A stretch of 35,333 nucleotides of DNA from Prorocentrum cordatum (GCA_963575745.1 CAUYUJ010017860.1:425188-460520), one strand, 5' to 3'; shown: positions 9,293 through 20,096, counted from the stretch's first letter. The notes: generated from the sequence alone by a model not told the origin. Numbers and translations: made by a program.

Positions 9293-10080
9293 TGGGTCTG
9301 ACCATTGCGATCCAGCACTTACTCCAGCGCATGGTCACACAGTCGCATTACCTTAATCAAGTCAACTCGCCTGGGCATCGCCACGAATAGAGAGGGGTCG
9401 ATGAGGGCTAGCGGTCGAGAGCCAGACCACGAGGGAGGCGCTGGTAGCTTCCTCCACGCGGCGCGAACAAGAGGTAGGCGAGGAAGATCGAGGTTAGAGG
9501 TTAGACGGTAGACGGTCTAGCATGTGAAAATGCTTCACCTTTTCGGAGACTTCCGCGGTGCTTCTCGTCGCCACGGCTGAACTCCGCTCGAAATCCTGGC
9601 CACAACGCACCCTTGGAGAGGATCGGGGGTCTATCTTGAGGGGGACAGGGCGAGCACACTACGTGCAGCGCGCGCAGGTCCGGCCGCCGAGGGAAGATCC
9701 TCCCAACCACACTTGCTACGATTTTTAACACGCAGGGAGGCAGGGGAGGAGGGCAGACCAGTTACAGTGGAGGCCAATCTACAAGGAACCTTCCACAAGA
9801 GACCCAACCCTGAGACCCCAGGACGTCCATTGATTGTTGGTGTGGGAACGTCACGTTTGCCGTAGCAAAACCATCCAGGCCCAAGAAATACCAGGGCACC
9901 CTGGAGGCAAGCAGGTGTTTCTTGGTATGTGTCTTCACTGTACAGATTCTGGAGGGGGGCTGCGGGGGGGGAGGAGAGCACCTTTGTGAATACAACGAGG
10001 TGGGGGGAGAAATCACCAGCGGGACGGACATGCTGGGCTGGCTGTCATGAACTGACTCTGCAAACGGGCGTCGTTACTAG
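9293..10080. other. no gene seen
   Basis: Mixed sequence of about 790 bp. No exon with convincing frame, codon bias and splice sites was found on either strand. Confidence 0.4.
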
Positions 10081-10302
10081 AGGCCTCCTAGATGGGGTCG
10101 GAAGGGTCGGACGGTCGTGCCGCATCGCCGATACATCGGCGATGCATCGGCGATGCACCGGCGATGCATCACCGACGTCGGCGATGCATCGGCCACGTCG
10201 ACGTCAAGCGAATCGGGCACGACACCGAGCCGCATCGGCGATGCATCGGCGATGCGGCGTGATCCTCTGACCCCATCCATTCGGACCCCATCTAGGATGC
10301 CT
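10081..10302. mobile_element. inverted-repeat element with a CGATGCATCGG array core
   Basis: Positions 10081-10102 (AGGCCTCCTAGATGGGGTCG and on) match the inverse complement of 10281-10302 with two mismatches in 22. The core is a run of CGATGCATCGGCGATGC words that are themselves palindromic. No clear target-site duplication was seen. Confidence 0.65.
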
Positions 10303-10576
10303 AAATTGTGCTTCAGGATCCCCTCCGTGTTTGCCACCCGCTGTCATGGACCGCAGCAGGAAGGGGCAAAGATAAGTTCAAGAATCATCCCAGCGCCACC
10401 GGGAGAAACTTCGGAATGCTCGCATGCCGGCGCTGACTTGTACACCATATCGTCTCGACTCAGTGCAAAGAACTGGGGAAACTGACGAGGGGGCTGGTGT
10501 GGCCGGGGTGGGGGTGGGGGGGGGACACGGAATGCAAGTGAGTTCGCCTTCAGCTGATTCATGGGGAGACCAAAAG

Positions 10577-10662
10577 GCACCGATACCGCTGCTCCCCGGA
10601 CCTCTCCTGGGGTGCGTTCTGACCAGGACTTCGAGGCGACTCCAGCGGCGGCGACGAAGGCC
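10577..10662. repeat. dispersed repeat shared with 20217-20305
   Basis: CCGATACCGCTGCTCCCC, then GACCTCTCC and a GGCGACGARGG end, occur in the same order in both places. At 20217 the match starts at the end of a hAT-like element. Confidence 0.5.
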
Positions 10663-10810
10663 TCCCAGGAGGCCCAACAAAGGGGAAAACGGGCGAGGGG
10701 GGACCCTTTCTTTTCAGGAGCTAAAGCGCTCGAAAGGCGGCCCAAGAAGGGTACGTTTTCTTTCTTAGAATCAACACGCTCGGAGCGGCGGCGGAGGACT
10801 GGCGCCGGCC

Positions 10811-10966
10811 CCCGAGTATCGCAATCCAGCCTCCGGGAGGAAGCGACGCCATCTTCAGCACGGTCGCCGTGACGATCACGCGGGCGAAGCGCCCGGAGAC
10901 CTGTGGGTTGCAAGGCTGCAGCAAGTCCAGCACAGTGAACTTCTGCAGGCGCTCCGGTGAAATCAG
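10811..10966 (-). CDS. isolated exon of an unrecognised gene
   Basis: The frame reads SPERLQKFTVLDLLQPCNPQ, then RFARVIVTATVLKMAS and GGWIAILGG. It mixes hydrophobic and polar residues as a folded domain would, and its codons mostly end in G or C. It ends near a run of G where a GC or GT donor is possible. No family is recognised. It lies downstream of, and on the same strand as, the exons at 13.4-18.1 kb, so it could belong to that gene. Confidence 0.45.
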
Positions 10967-11206
10967 GCACGTGTGATCTACATCAATTCCCTCATCGTCT
11001 GAACCATGGCCCGTTTGCTCACCTCCTCGTTGTCCCTCTCCCTCCTCCCTCTCTCTCTCCCACGTCTGCGCCTCTACGTTCGTCGCTGCATCGTCTTCCT
11101 CGCACGCCTACCCGATCTTGGAATTCCAGGCGTTGCGATATGTGCAACCGACGACGGGGTCTAGCAGCCTGCACTCAGACGAAGATCCAGCTATTACGCG
11201 GGAAGC

Positions 11207-11312
11207 AAAAATCCCACCAGCCCTCTGGGCGTAGGTGGTCTAGAGCAGATCCTCTTCCACCCCTCCCTCTTCCCCCTTGGGGAGGGGTTTACCCCTCCCC
11301 CTACCCCCTCCC
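11207..11312. repeat. dispersed repeat family G, copy 3
   Basis: CCCACCAGCCCTCTGGGCGT, AGGTGGTCTAGAGCAGATCC, then GGGGAGGGG and CCCCTCCCCCTACC. Matches the copies at 7550 and 8375 and again precedes a CCAAGA array. Confidence 0.55.
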
Positions 11313-11339
11313 CTGGACCTGGACGGGGGGGGCCGCGGG

Positions 11340-12100
11340 TAGTTAGAGCGTCCCAGATGGCCCAAGACGGCTCCAAGAGCGCCTCAGAGAACCCAAGATG
11401 AGCTCCAAGATGGCTCAAGATAGCGCAAGATCGCTCGAGATGGCTCCTAAGATGGTTCCAAGAAGCCCAAAGACGGCCCCAAGATAACTCCAAGTGGCCA
11501 AACAGCTCCCCAAGGAGGCCCCGAAGAGGCCAAAATCGTCCCAAAACCTAAGGAAAATCAATGATTTTTGCTTTCTCGCCTTTTCGCTTCCGATGGCCAT
11601 CCGAGGCCTGGAGATGGTTCCAAGATGGCCCAAGAGGGCCCCAAGAGAGCCCCAAAAGAGCCCCAAGACGGCCCCAAGAGCGCCCAAGAGCACTCCAAGA
11701 GCGTTCCAAGAGGGGTCCAAGAGGCGATTTTAGGGGCTTCCGAGGGGGGGCGCTAATTAAACCCCCCCTCTTGTTTGATCGATCTCCTCCAAGATGGCCC
11801 CAAGAAGCGCCCAGGAAGCCCCAAGAGGTCCCAAGATGGCCCCAAAATGGCCCCAAGAGGCCCCCAAGAGGCCCCCCGGAGGCCCCCAAGAGACCCCCAA
11901 GAGGCCCCAAGAGCCCCCCCAGATGCACCCAAGATGCTCCAAGAGGCCTCGGCGAGAATGCCTAATCATTGATTCTACACAGGTTTTAGCCACATGGAGG
12001 CCTCTTGGGGGGGGGCACGGATTAAGATGACTCCAAGAGCGTCTGGGAGAGCCCAAAATGACCTCCAAGATGGCTCAAGATATCCCAAGATGTCTCATAA
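11340..12100. repeat. CCAAGA-type degenerate array
   Basis: About 760 bp of CCAAGATGGC, CCCCAAGAGGCC and related words, broken near 11550, 11755 and 11960 by short AT-richer segments containing AATCAATGATTTTTG, CTAATTAAACCC and CTAATCATTGATTC. The plus-strand open frames through it are Pro/Lys/Arg-rich repeat translations. Confidence 0.75.
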
Positions 12101-12316
12101 TGGCTTCCTCTGTGTGCTGCCCACTTCTCTGATCGAGGCAATTCCTCTGGGCATCGTTTCTGGATGGGCTGGTGGGGATTCGCGAAGCGACAACAATATC
12201 TTCAATGGCGCGCCGCCCAGGGGGAACTAATCGGCGTGTTTCTGTTGACGAAACCCTGGTTTTCGGACAAAACGAAAGAATTACTAACACGCTGACGGGC
12301 TTCAAACGGAAGCGTT

Positions 12317-12502
12317 TCAATTGATATGCTTGTGTCCCTTCTTACTGCGCGCAGCCGTCGCTTCCTGTGCCAGCGGGGGGTCCAGCGGACTGCGGGCTTG
12401 CGCAAATCCAACAGCTACTCTCACGACTCTGGTGCTGCCAAACGTGCAGCTGTCTTTGCCGTCCTGCAGTTCCTGGGGGTCTAGTAGAGTCCCGCCCAAC
12501 AA
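12317..12502 (-). CDS. possible C-terminal exon
   Basis: The minus frame reads LLDPQELQDGKDSCTFGSTR and ends KKGHKHIN with a TGA at 12317-12319. Codon use is plausible and an AG acceptor could lie near the upstream end. There is no family match and no confirmed join to another exon. The surrounding 12100-13387 interval otherwise shows only degenerate duplicated words such as CGGAGTGAG and GCGATGTGC. Confidence 0.3.
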   Translation of the reverse strand: MLGGTLLDPQELQDGKDSCTFGSTRVVRVAVGFAQARSPLDPPLAQEATAARSKKGHKHIN

Positions 12503-13387
12503 ATGTCTTTTTACTACCTGCGGTCGAACACTTCTATCTGTAGTGCGGACAACAACGCGGGCAACGCGATGTGCGCATTACGCGAGTCAGTAATCTCGGA
12601 GTGAGCTTCGTGGCGACAGCGCTCGCAAGGTGCTGGCAATGCTTAAAACACCAGGCACGAGCCCGCCCGATCGGAGTGAGTTTCCTGCCGGCAGTTCTTG
12701 CAACACGACATTCGCCAGACGCGACCCAAAACGCTGGGAAAGAGCCATCATGCTGCAACGCTGGCAGCGCGATGTGCACTGGAAGCGACCACGCACGCGA
12801 GGCTCACCTGAGGCACCCCGGATGGGACACCGGCCCACGAAATACCTATCCTCGAAGCAACATTCGCTAAAACTGCGACGACGACGACGACGAAGAAAGG
12901 TTGCAAGGGATTGGAACACGCGCTCTTGGGTCCTCCCTCGTCGTGAACAAGCAACGGAAATGTCGAACTTGTGGGGGAACCCGGCCTTGCACCTCAAAAC
13001 TTCCTGTGGAATCGGGGTCCGGGGCCCCGGAAACTACCATCGAACGCCCATTCGGACCTGTAGGCCGCGGCATTTCCATTGACATGCGTGTGCCACATCA
13101 GGTAAAAGACACGCACGCGCCGCAATGGCCGAGGTGCCAATGCTCGCGCAATCTCCATTCGGCACGTCATGGCGAGTGCGTTCCTGGACACACCGCCCCA
13201 AAGCCTGCATTTCGCTCGCCGCTTGCCCGAATGTCCCCAGCGCAGGGCTACGACATGGGGCCTCGAACAAGGCAATCCAAGCATGCGCGTCGGCGCGCAG
13301 ATCGGAGCAGTGCAACCCGATACATGCACCATGGACACCATGTACCCAAATCAGTGCAACCGCCGCTGCGCTGTGATGGACGTTTAC

Positions 13388-13594
13388 TGACTGTGGTGGT
13401 TGAGTGTTGATGGCTATGCGTTTTTTCTCTGCAGTCGGCACTCGCACCATCGCCTCCAACAGATCTGCGCGCCAGTGGCCAGAGCCCGTCGGTTTCGGCA
13501 ACCGCGTTGTTGCCAACGCGCGGCGCAAAACCCGATAGACCCCGGCATGGCCTCGGCCGCTGCAGAGCTCGGTGCGAAAGGGAGCCGACAAAGC
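13388..13594 (-). CDS. exon of unrecognised 13-18 kb gene
   Basis: A 69-codon exon, phase 0 at both ends, with CAG before it and donor GTAAAC after it. It contains TELCSGRGHAGVYRVLRRA and LLEAMVRVPTAEKKRI, basic and probably helical. A GCCAGGCTTTG word lies at the acceptor, as at other exon borders here. No family is recognised. Confidence 0.5.
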
Positions 13595-13986
13595 CTGGCG
13601 CAGGCAAGCGCCCTTCTCGGCTAGGGCGATTTCCGGAGGGAAACCAGCGCGCCAGAAGCGGGGGGAACGGCTCCAACACAAAACGCCGACCGTTCCGCGC
13701 GAAAGCCCCGGACAAATCTCATTGTCCGGGTGTTTCGCGGAGTGGGCACCTGGAAGTCTGGGAGAAGTCCAGTGACGGCGTCGCCAGGGCGGCCTGCCAC
13801 TCCACCGCTAAATTGCGCGTCGGCGAAGCATCTTCGTCCTTGCGCAACTGTGCCACGTGCTCGATTGTCGCGGTCTGGCAAGCGGCGCCGGCAGATCCTG
13901 GCGACTGGCGCGCCGCGGCCGACGCGAGAACGACGGCGCATTATGTGTCCAAGCGGCACGCAAGAATCCAACTGGAGTCGCAATAC

Positions 13987-14174
13987 CCCACCAAATTCAC
14001 AATCGCGGGCGGGTCGCCCACACGGCAAACCGCGCCCGTGGACAAAACCTCGCGCATCTGATCGGCAAACTGCTCCTCTTCGCTCAGCGGCTCCAAGTGG
14101 GTAGTGCTCGTGCCAGGCCCTAGCAGCAGCGCCCAATTCGCGCCGACGATGCCCTCTCTGACAAGGTCGTTGGA
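13987..14174 (-). CDS. exon of unrecognised 13-18 kb gene
   Basis: The frame reads SNDLVREGIVGANWALLLGP, then HLEPLSEEEQFADQMREVLS and CRVGDPPAIVNLVG, with a GT donor (GTATTG) at its end and a CAG before its start. It begins in phase 0 and ends in phase 2. The balanced composition and lack of repeats favour real coding. Function is unknown. The phase does not join directly to the next exon I can see, so an exon is missing or a border is wrong. Confidence 0.5.
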
Positions 14175-14686
14175 CTGCCCGGCCCGCGAGCGAGTGCTCG
14201 ACTGCGCGGCTCACTGGCGCTTGGAGCACGACGTCCGCGGTGGCCGCGGCGCAAACGCGGTGGTGGCCGCGGCGCAAACGCGCAGCCGTTGGCGACGCCA
14301 CTGCATTGATTGGCGCGGTGCCTACCTCCGCGACGCGGCGCTTCGTCGCGCCCTTGTCGCTACGAAAAACGCCGCGAACGTCGAGCCGCTCCTTCGCGCC
14401 TGACAGACTGGGCGCAGATCCGCGAGGCCACGTCTTCCACGGCGCTGCACCCATAGGGCGCCGGAGCGCCGCGACCGAGCGCGCCCGCGCCCGCCCCTCC
14501 AGCGACGCCCCGAAGACAGCAGCTCTGCGCGAAGAGGCGGCCCCGCGCGCGCGGTGTCCTGCTGCAGCGGTGCGTCGAAGAGGCAGCGATTAAGCTGAAA
14601 CGTGCCGGCGCGCGGCTTGGCCGCGGCGTCGGCCGACGCCGCTGCGCGCGTCGGGCGCGCCGCCGCTTCTAGCCCCGTCGTTGAAC

Positions 14687-14944
14687 CTTGGCCTGGCGCG
14701 CAGGTTGCGGTGACCACCTCAGCCAGTTCACTCGAAGCGCCCATGCCCGTCTGAGACACAGCCTGCGCGACCGCGGCGCAGATCACCGCGACGCTTTCCG
14801 CGGCAGAAGAACGCCAAGGCACGACGACTCTGGCACCGACAGGCACTTCACAGAAGTAGGTGCGGGCCTCTTGCCAGACGCATGCCACAATATTGCCTCG
14901 GCTGGCACATGTAAACTCTGCGTCTGCAACGCTGTAGACGTTGC
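14687..14944 (-). CDS. exon of unrecognised 13-18 kb gene
   Basis: The frame reads VYSVADAEFTCASRGNIVAC, VWQEARTYFCEVPVGARVVV and SSELAEVVTATCAPGQ, an alternation of strand-like and helix-like segments with several Cys. It is bounded by AG before GCAAC and by AAG/GTTCAA. The long plus-strand open frame over 14688-15956 is an antisense shadow of this and its neighbours. No family is recognised. Confidence 0.5.
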
Positions 14945-15357
14945 CTCCGCGCATCATTGGTCGCCTGCCGCGCATCGCCGACGCCGAGGAACTTCCCCGC
15001 GAAGCCGACTGCTCGGCGATCCACGCCGGCAGGACCTATTGCGCGACCGCTCTGGCCTTGAGAGGCCGGCGACGCCCCCGATGCCCAGCGCGACAACCGA
15101 TGCCCGCGGAGGGATGCGCCAGCGCATAGTGGCCTCGCAGGAAGCGCTCTCGTGGCCTTCGTTGGCTCCGACGCAGAGCGGCGGCCTCGGCGGGGCACCC
15201 GCCGCGCTCCACCTTCTTGGCCCCATAGGAGCGGCAAGCTCCCAGGCAGAAGTCGCCGCGAACATTGGCACCGCGCCCGCCGCCGACGCGCGGAGAAAAG
15301 TCCGAGCGTGCCCTTCTCGGGGGCGCTGGACAGAGGCGCGCGCTCGCATGCGCGCGC

Positions 15358-15491
15358 TTGAAGAATCTCCTCGACGCCGCGCCAGAAATCATAGTCGACC
15401 ACCTTCGGGTCGAGGGCGCCGGCGCGCCGCCTCGCGAAGTCAGCGGTTGCGCTGTTCATGTTCTTCAGTGCGTCTTTCGCTCGGAGGCGCA
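15358..15491 (-). CDS. exon of unrecognised 13-18 kb gene
   Basis: The frame contains KDALKNMNSATADFARRRAG and VVDYDFWRGVEEILQ. It starts after the CAG of CTCTGCCGGCCAG and ends before a GC donor (CTTCAA/GCGCGC). It is a typical compact exon with G/C-ending codons. Function is unknown. Confidence 0.5.
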
Positions 15492-15959
15492 CTGGCCGGC
15501 AGAGCCTGGCCCTCGCGGCCGGGGCCAGCGCGGGCGAAGAGCGGGGGGCGCGCGGCGCGGCGCGTTCGAACAGCGCCTGGGCCGCGAACAGACGCGGCGG
15601 CGAAGGCGGCGCCGATGGCACCGTCGCGGCAAAATTGGGTGGCGCGGTGGCAGGGGCGACCGAAGGGCCCGTGCATGCCTTTAGGCTTCTCCCGCGCTGC
15701 AAATGCAAGTGGCGGGCACATGGGTCGCCCGCGGGCGGGCGCCCCGCCGGCTTGCCACTGCCCTCGCGAGTGCTGTCGCAACCGACTTCGCCTTCGGAGT
15801 CGCTGCGGGTCGCGCCATCCATCTTCCTCGCTCGATGCCTCCGCCCATTCCACTCCGCTCACCCTCTCGCCGCATTTCATTATCGGGCCGCTCCTGGACT
15901 CCTGGCGGCATGGGCTGGGCCACGAAGCGCTCGCGGGCAGGAGTGGCCTCGCCTGACTG

Positions 15960-16450
15960 AAAGTGTCTGCGCATTGGTCTCGCCATCAATCTCTGATGTC
16001 ACGTGGGGCTTCATCGATCTCACTGCAGGAATCGCTGTCCATATCAATGCCAAGGCCACTATCGACGCCGCTGTGGATAGCCAGATCGAAGCCCACTGTC
16101 GATCTCATTTGCTCGATTACACGATCGACCCCGCTCAGTGACCCTCTCGCCCTCTCAATCAACCGAACATCTTGAGGCCGAACTCACAATCGACCCCGCT
16201 GACGACGTCACTACCTAATTCACCGTCGATGGACCTCGCGATGGACTCGTCTGGCCGAGCGTCTCCGTCTCTCGATCGGACTTTCGATATCCGATGCCAC
16301 CCTGGGACTTGGTCGATATCACTGTCGATGTCGCTATCGACAACACTATCGAAAGCGCAATCGATATCACTCGGTCGGAAACGCTGTCGATATCACTCGA
16401 CGGGTGCCACTGACGGCCCGCCAGCGAGCGAACGACCGAACTCACGATCC
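15960..16450. repeat. degenerate CGATATCACTGT-type short repeat in an intron
   Basis: Words such as ATCGACCCCGCT, CGATATCACT and TCGATCTCACTG recur irregularly over about 450 bp between the exons at 15358 and 16983. Open frames here translate to Ser/Leu/Ile repeats and are not taken as genes. Confidence 0.5.
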
Positions 16451-16982
16451 ACTCACTGACGATGGCAGTCGGGGCCGGCGGCGCTAGCGGCGACGGCAGG
16501 CGGCGGCGGCAGGTTGCAGGGCAACTCGCGCATGGTCCTGCGCGCGACCCTGGTCACGCGGAAGCCGCCGTCCGCGCGCGCTCGAGCACTGGCGGGCGCG
16601 GCCGCTGCCGCGCCGGCAATTCCTGGCGCGACGCGACTCCGCTAGCGGCAGAGTCTCCCGAGTGAAAGGGCAGGCGCACTGGCCGAGCCTGGCGCCCCCC
16701 AACCTACTTGGGCGCCCTGAGCGCCTGCGATGCGTTTCTGTCATCTTCGCTGCGCTTGTGCTAACCTGGGGGAGCCGCCCGCGGAACCGAACGCCCCTCG
16801 CGGGCGCGTCGCGGGAGCGAAGGATCGGCGCGCCACCCCCGCGCGGCCGGCAACGCATGCGCCAGCGGCCGCAGTGGCCCCAGGGCGCACATCTGCGTCG
16901 GATCGCCATGCGGGCCTGCGACCAATGGGGAAGCGTGGAAAGCGCGTAAAGCAACGCTGGCAGAGCCTGACACACTCCTCAC

Positions 16983-17227
16983 GCGCTGCAGCTTCTCCGC
17001 GCAATCCCTGCACGGGCGCGGCGGGCACCCCGGCGGTCGTTTCTCCCTGAACCGCGACGTGGTCGCAAAGTGCATGCGCGCCTGGCCCGTCGACTGGTCC
17101 GCGGTCTCCGTGCACTTGCACAGCGGGCGCGTGACGACCCCCGCAGAATCGCATGCCACGCTCTCCTCGTGCTCCACAAGCAGATCGCGAACCGCTTTCC
17201 CGGACACATAGGCAAAATTCCCGCTCC
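16983..17227 (-). CDS. exon of unrecognised 13-18 kb gene, Cys-rich
   Basis: Starts after the AG of GGCTTTGCCAG and ends at CTGCAGCGC/GTGAGG, a good donor. It reads GNFAYVSGKAVRDLLVEHEE, then CDSAGVVTRPLCKCTETADQ and CPPRPCRDCAEKLQ. The CxC and C-x4-C-x2-C spacing could bind zinc, but I cannot name a domain. It joins in phase to the upstream exon if a 51-nt intron, 17228-17278, is removed. A putative intron that short is unusual. Confidence 0.55.
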
Positions 17228-17278
17228 CTGGCAAAGCCCGGGGACGTGCCTACTCCAATCAGGGAGAGCTCAGATCAC

Positions 17279-17729
17279 GAAGGAGCGCGAGGTGTGCCAA
17301 CGTAGTGGCCTCGTCGAGCAGCTGGCCCGGCGGCGCAGCGCCCCAGACGCGCGCGTCTGGCAAGGCGTTGATGCCAGCGCACTCGGCCATGAGAGCATCC
17401 GCCCTGGTGCGACTCTCGGCGCTGGTATATTTGCCTTGCATCCAATGCCCCTGGAACCCCCCCCGCGCGACGCCGAGGCACGGGGGTGCGTCGGCAGCGC
17501 CTGACGAAAAAATCACCTGTTTGTTCGAACACTTGTCCTTCCTTCTTGAGCGCGGCCAACTGGCACGCGCGGTAGGACGCGTCTCCTTGGCTGGGTAAGT
17601 CGTGTCCAGCACAATGAGCAGCTCGCCAAACGTGACACGCGGCCCTGAGCGCACCCACTCACAGCCGTCCGCGTTCTGGCGAGGCACAAAGCACCTGTTC
17701 GTCTGGGAAACAAGTCGCCCGACTGCCAT
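17279..17729 (-). CDS. exon(s) of unrecognised 13-18 kb gene
   Basis: A minus frame is open across the interval. The lower part (17279-17450) reads HWMQGKYTSAESRTRADALM, AECAGINALPDARVW and DEATTLAHLALLR. The upper part reads CEWVRSGPRVTFGELLIVLD. A donor-like CAG/GTGATT at 17517 and an acceptor at 17451 would remove a low-complexity piece without changing frame. An alternative frame at 17517-17590 (DASYRACQLAALKKEGQVFE) also looks protein-like, so exon structure here is uncertain. Function is unknown. Confidence 0.45.
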
Positions 17730-17995
17730 TTCATGGCCGGGTTCGCCGCCGCAGCTGGGTTCACCTGCGCGCGCAAGTCCGTTGAAGCATCTCGCGCCAT
17801 GGTTTGGCCGTACCCGTCGGTGCCTGGACTCACTGCGCCGGGTCCGACGGCCTCCCCCACATCCTGACGGCAGCGCCGCTGCGGGTTCCCCAAACTAACT
17901 CAAGAGCACTGGCAGAGCCTGGTGCTTTGAAGACGAGTTTCCAAATTGTGCTCGCTGGGTCCAACTCCACCACTTCCCCTTTTATGCAGAAACAC

Positions 17996-18133
17996 CCAAC
18001 TGGCCATATTCTCCTGAAACAACTTCTGGCGCACAATGTCCGGCAACTCCGCCAGCAGCCTCTGGTAGGGCTGCCGCAGCTCGGGCCGCGTGTCGCAGGT
18101 ACCGCGCAAGGGAGTCGACTCCAGCACGGTAAT
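17996..18133 (-). CDS. exon of unrecognised minus-strand gene
   Basis: A 46-codon exon, phase 0 at both ends, bounded by GGAG before ATTACC and TGG/GTGTTT. It reads ITVLESTPLRGTCDTRPELR and LLAELPDIVRQKLFQENMAS. Beyond the donor a second frame (EVVELDPASTIWKLVFK) also looks coding, so the 3' border could be different. Function is unknown. It could connect to the exon at 19955, which also ends in phase 0. Confidence 0.55.
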
Positions 18134-18134
18134 C

Positions 18135-18680
18135 TCCAGGGATGGCCCCAGGACTGCCCAAGAGGCCTCCTAGAGGGCCCCAAGACGGCCCAAGAGTCCT
18201 CAAAGACGCCCAGGATGGCCTCCAGGACGGCCCTGAAGGGCCACAAGGGGGCCCCAAGTCGGTTCAGAGAGACACCCAAGACGGTCTCCGACGGGCCAGG
18301 AAGGTCCGAAGACGGCCAAAGCGGCCCCGAACAAGCCCCCAGAGGCTCCAAGAGACCCAAGGAGGCTCCCAAGAGGCCCCTGCGAAGCTCCCAGGAGACC
18401 CCAATAGTGTCCAAGGAGTCTTCCAAGAGGCGTCCTCCTCCTTTTTTTTTCTTGTCTTCCTCTTCCTCCTTCTCCTCCTCCTCCTCCTCCTTTTCCCCCT
18501 TCTCCTCATTCTCCTCTTCCTCACGTGCTCCCCGAAAGATTTCAATGACAGCTGGAAGAACACAAAGTCCGATAGCTCGAGCCCGCCTTTCGGCTGCATG
18601 GGCGGTTCCAAAAAGGCATGGGGCGGCGGTGATTCGAGGTAGGCGTCTTCGATCCGCCGCCCCTTGTCCATGTATCACAG
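18135..18680. repeat. three-part composite repeat, copy 1
   Basis: A CCAAGA array (18135-18420) runs into a (CTC)n tract (about 18425-18520). This is followed by a block starting CACGTGCTCCCCGA and containing CATGGGGCGGCGGTGA. The same three parts in the same order occur at 18960-19800, and translations of the two arrays show the same order of words. Confidence 0.65.
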
Positions 18681-18959
18681 AGGTGCTTTGTGCGCCAATT
18701 TTCTTAAGAAGACCGTTGGTTCTTTTCAATCAAGGACAGCGAGAAGGGGCTGGTTCAATAAGAGTGATTTTGACAGCTGCTGGGGCGCCTCAGGTCGTGC
18801 TGGAGTGCCTCAGGTCGGGCAGGGAGGACCTCGAGTCCAGCGAAACCAACCTTGTCCAACGAACCCTTCTGGCAGCCTCCTGGTCAAAACTCCCCCTGGG
18901 GGTTCGGCTCGTTGGGCCGGCCACCCAGAAAAAGCTCCAGGCGGGGGTTGGCAAGAGTT

Positions 18960-19800
18960 GTTCCACTCCGGATGGCTTGAAGATGCTACAAGATGTCCTC
19001 CAAGACGCCCCAAAGTGCCACAAGATGCCATAATATGGCCTCCAAGTCCGCCCAAGATGGTCCCAGATGGCCTCCAAGGCAGCCCAAGAGAGTTCATGAT
19101 GCCTCCAAGTTCACCCAAGTTCAACCAAGAAGCCTCCAAGATGGCTCAAGACAGCCCCAGAGGTCCGCAAGAGGTCCTCCAGGAGGACCCAAATATGCAA
19201 AAATCATTGATTCCCTTTCGGTTTTCGACAGAGTTTGGCAATTGATGATTTTCGGCCTAAGACGGCCCAAGAGCTCCCGAAACTGCACCAAGATGGCCCC
19301 AAAGGCCTCCAAGATGGCCCAGGGCTACCCTGGAGGCTTCCAAGACGGCCCCAATGGGCCCCAAAACGGCCCAAGAGGCCTCCAAGACGCCCAATGTGGC
19401 CTCAAAGACGGCCCTGAAACTCCCCAAGAGGGCCCCAAGAGATACCCAAGACGCCTTCCGACGGCGTCATGGGGGCCAGGAACACCCAAAGACGGCCAAA
19501 GAGGCTCCAAAGCAGCCCCCACAGGCCCCCAAGAGTGCCCCAACCATCTCCCAAGAGCCTTATTCTCCTTCTCCTTCTCCTCCTCCTCCTCCTCCTCCTC
19601 CTCCTTTCTTCGCCTTCTCCTTATGTTCCTCTTCCCTCCCCCACGTGCTCCCCGATGGGTTTTCGCAACAGCTGGGGGAACGCATGGTCCAGTAGCGTGT
19701 CCAAACTGTGCCCAAACATTTCGCCACATAAGCGTACCTTAGAAGGCAGGGGGCGGCGGTGACTCGCCGAAGGCGACTTCGATAGAGGTTCAAAAGGTGG
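18960..19800. repeat. three-part composite repeat, copy 2
   Basis: A CCAAGA array (18960-19560, with an AT-richer break near 19195-19255 holding AAATCATTGATT) is followed by a (TCC)n tract (19561-19612). Then comes a CACGTGCTCCCCGATGG block with CAGGGGGCGGCGGTGACTCG. It is diverged from copy 1 but collinear with it. The short interval between the copies (18681-18959) has no gene I can support. Confidence 0.65.
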
Positions 19801-19954
19801 ATAGCTCCACACATTGGCAATGCAGGTCTGCCCCATCCCCCAACATCCCACAGCAGCAGCATCATTCAAACCGACGAAAGAAGAGGGTGTGAGAGAGAGA
19901 TTCAGCGAGACAACGAGCGCAATCACTTGCAGATCAAACACCGAGCGACAATAC

Positions 19955-20035
19955 CTCCGCTATCTGCACTGCATCTCCACGCTGTAAGCCCCCGATGATC
20001 TGGCTCGCCGGGTCCTTCTCCGACCGCACGTCCAC
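19955..20035 (-). CDS. 81-nt exon with an SH3b-like repeat segment
   Basis: An exact 27-codon exon, phase 0 at both ends, between CCTCCCAG and GAG/GTATTG. It reads VDVRSEKDPASQIIGGLQRG and then DAVQIAE. The V-R-x-E-x-x-x-x-S-x-I-I-G-x-L-x-x-G-D-x-V pattern resembles bacterial-type SH3 domains, which bind peptides or cell-wall-like ligands and also occur in protist proteins. That match is from memory. It probably belongs to the multi-exon gene at 22.8-29.6 kb, whose exons are also phase 0, but the join is unproven. Confidence 0.6.
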
Positions 20036-20096
20036 CTGGGAGGCTGCCCGAAGCGGGCCAGAGCAGATGGGGGCGGAGCCTCGCGCCGCACCTGGA

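Noticed and set aside
11561-11965. Pro/Lys/Arg-rich protein from the CCAAGA array
   Set aside because: The frame follows the repeat, changes composition with it and has no splice or codon-bias support.
11340-12100. Dinoflagellate spliced-leader relics (ATGGCTCAAG words)
   Set aside because: The words are part of the CCAAGA array and lack the rest of the 22-nt leader.
14688-15956. 422-codon plus-strand open frame
   Set aside because: It is antisense to minus-strand exons with better composition and splice borders, in GC-rich DNA where antisense frames stay open.
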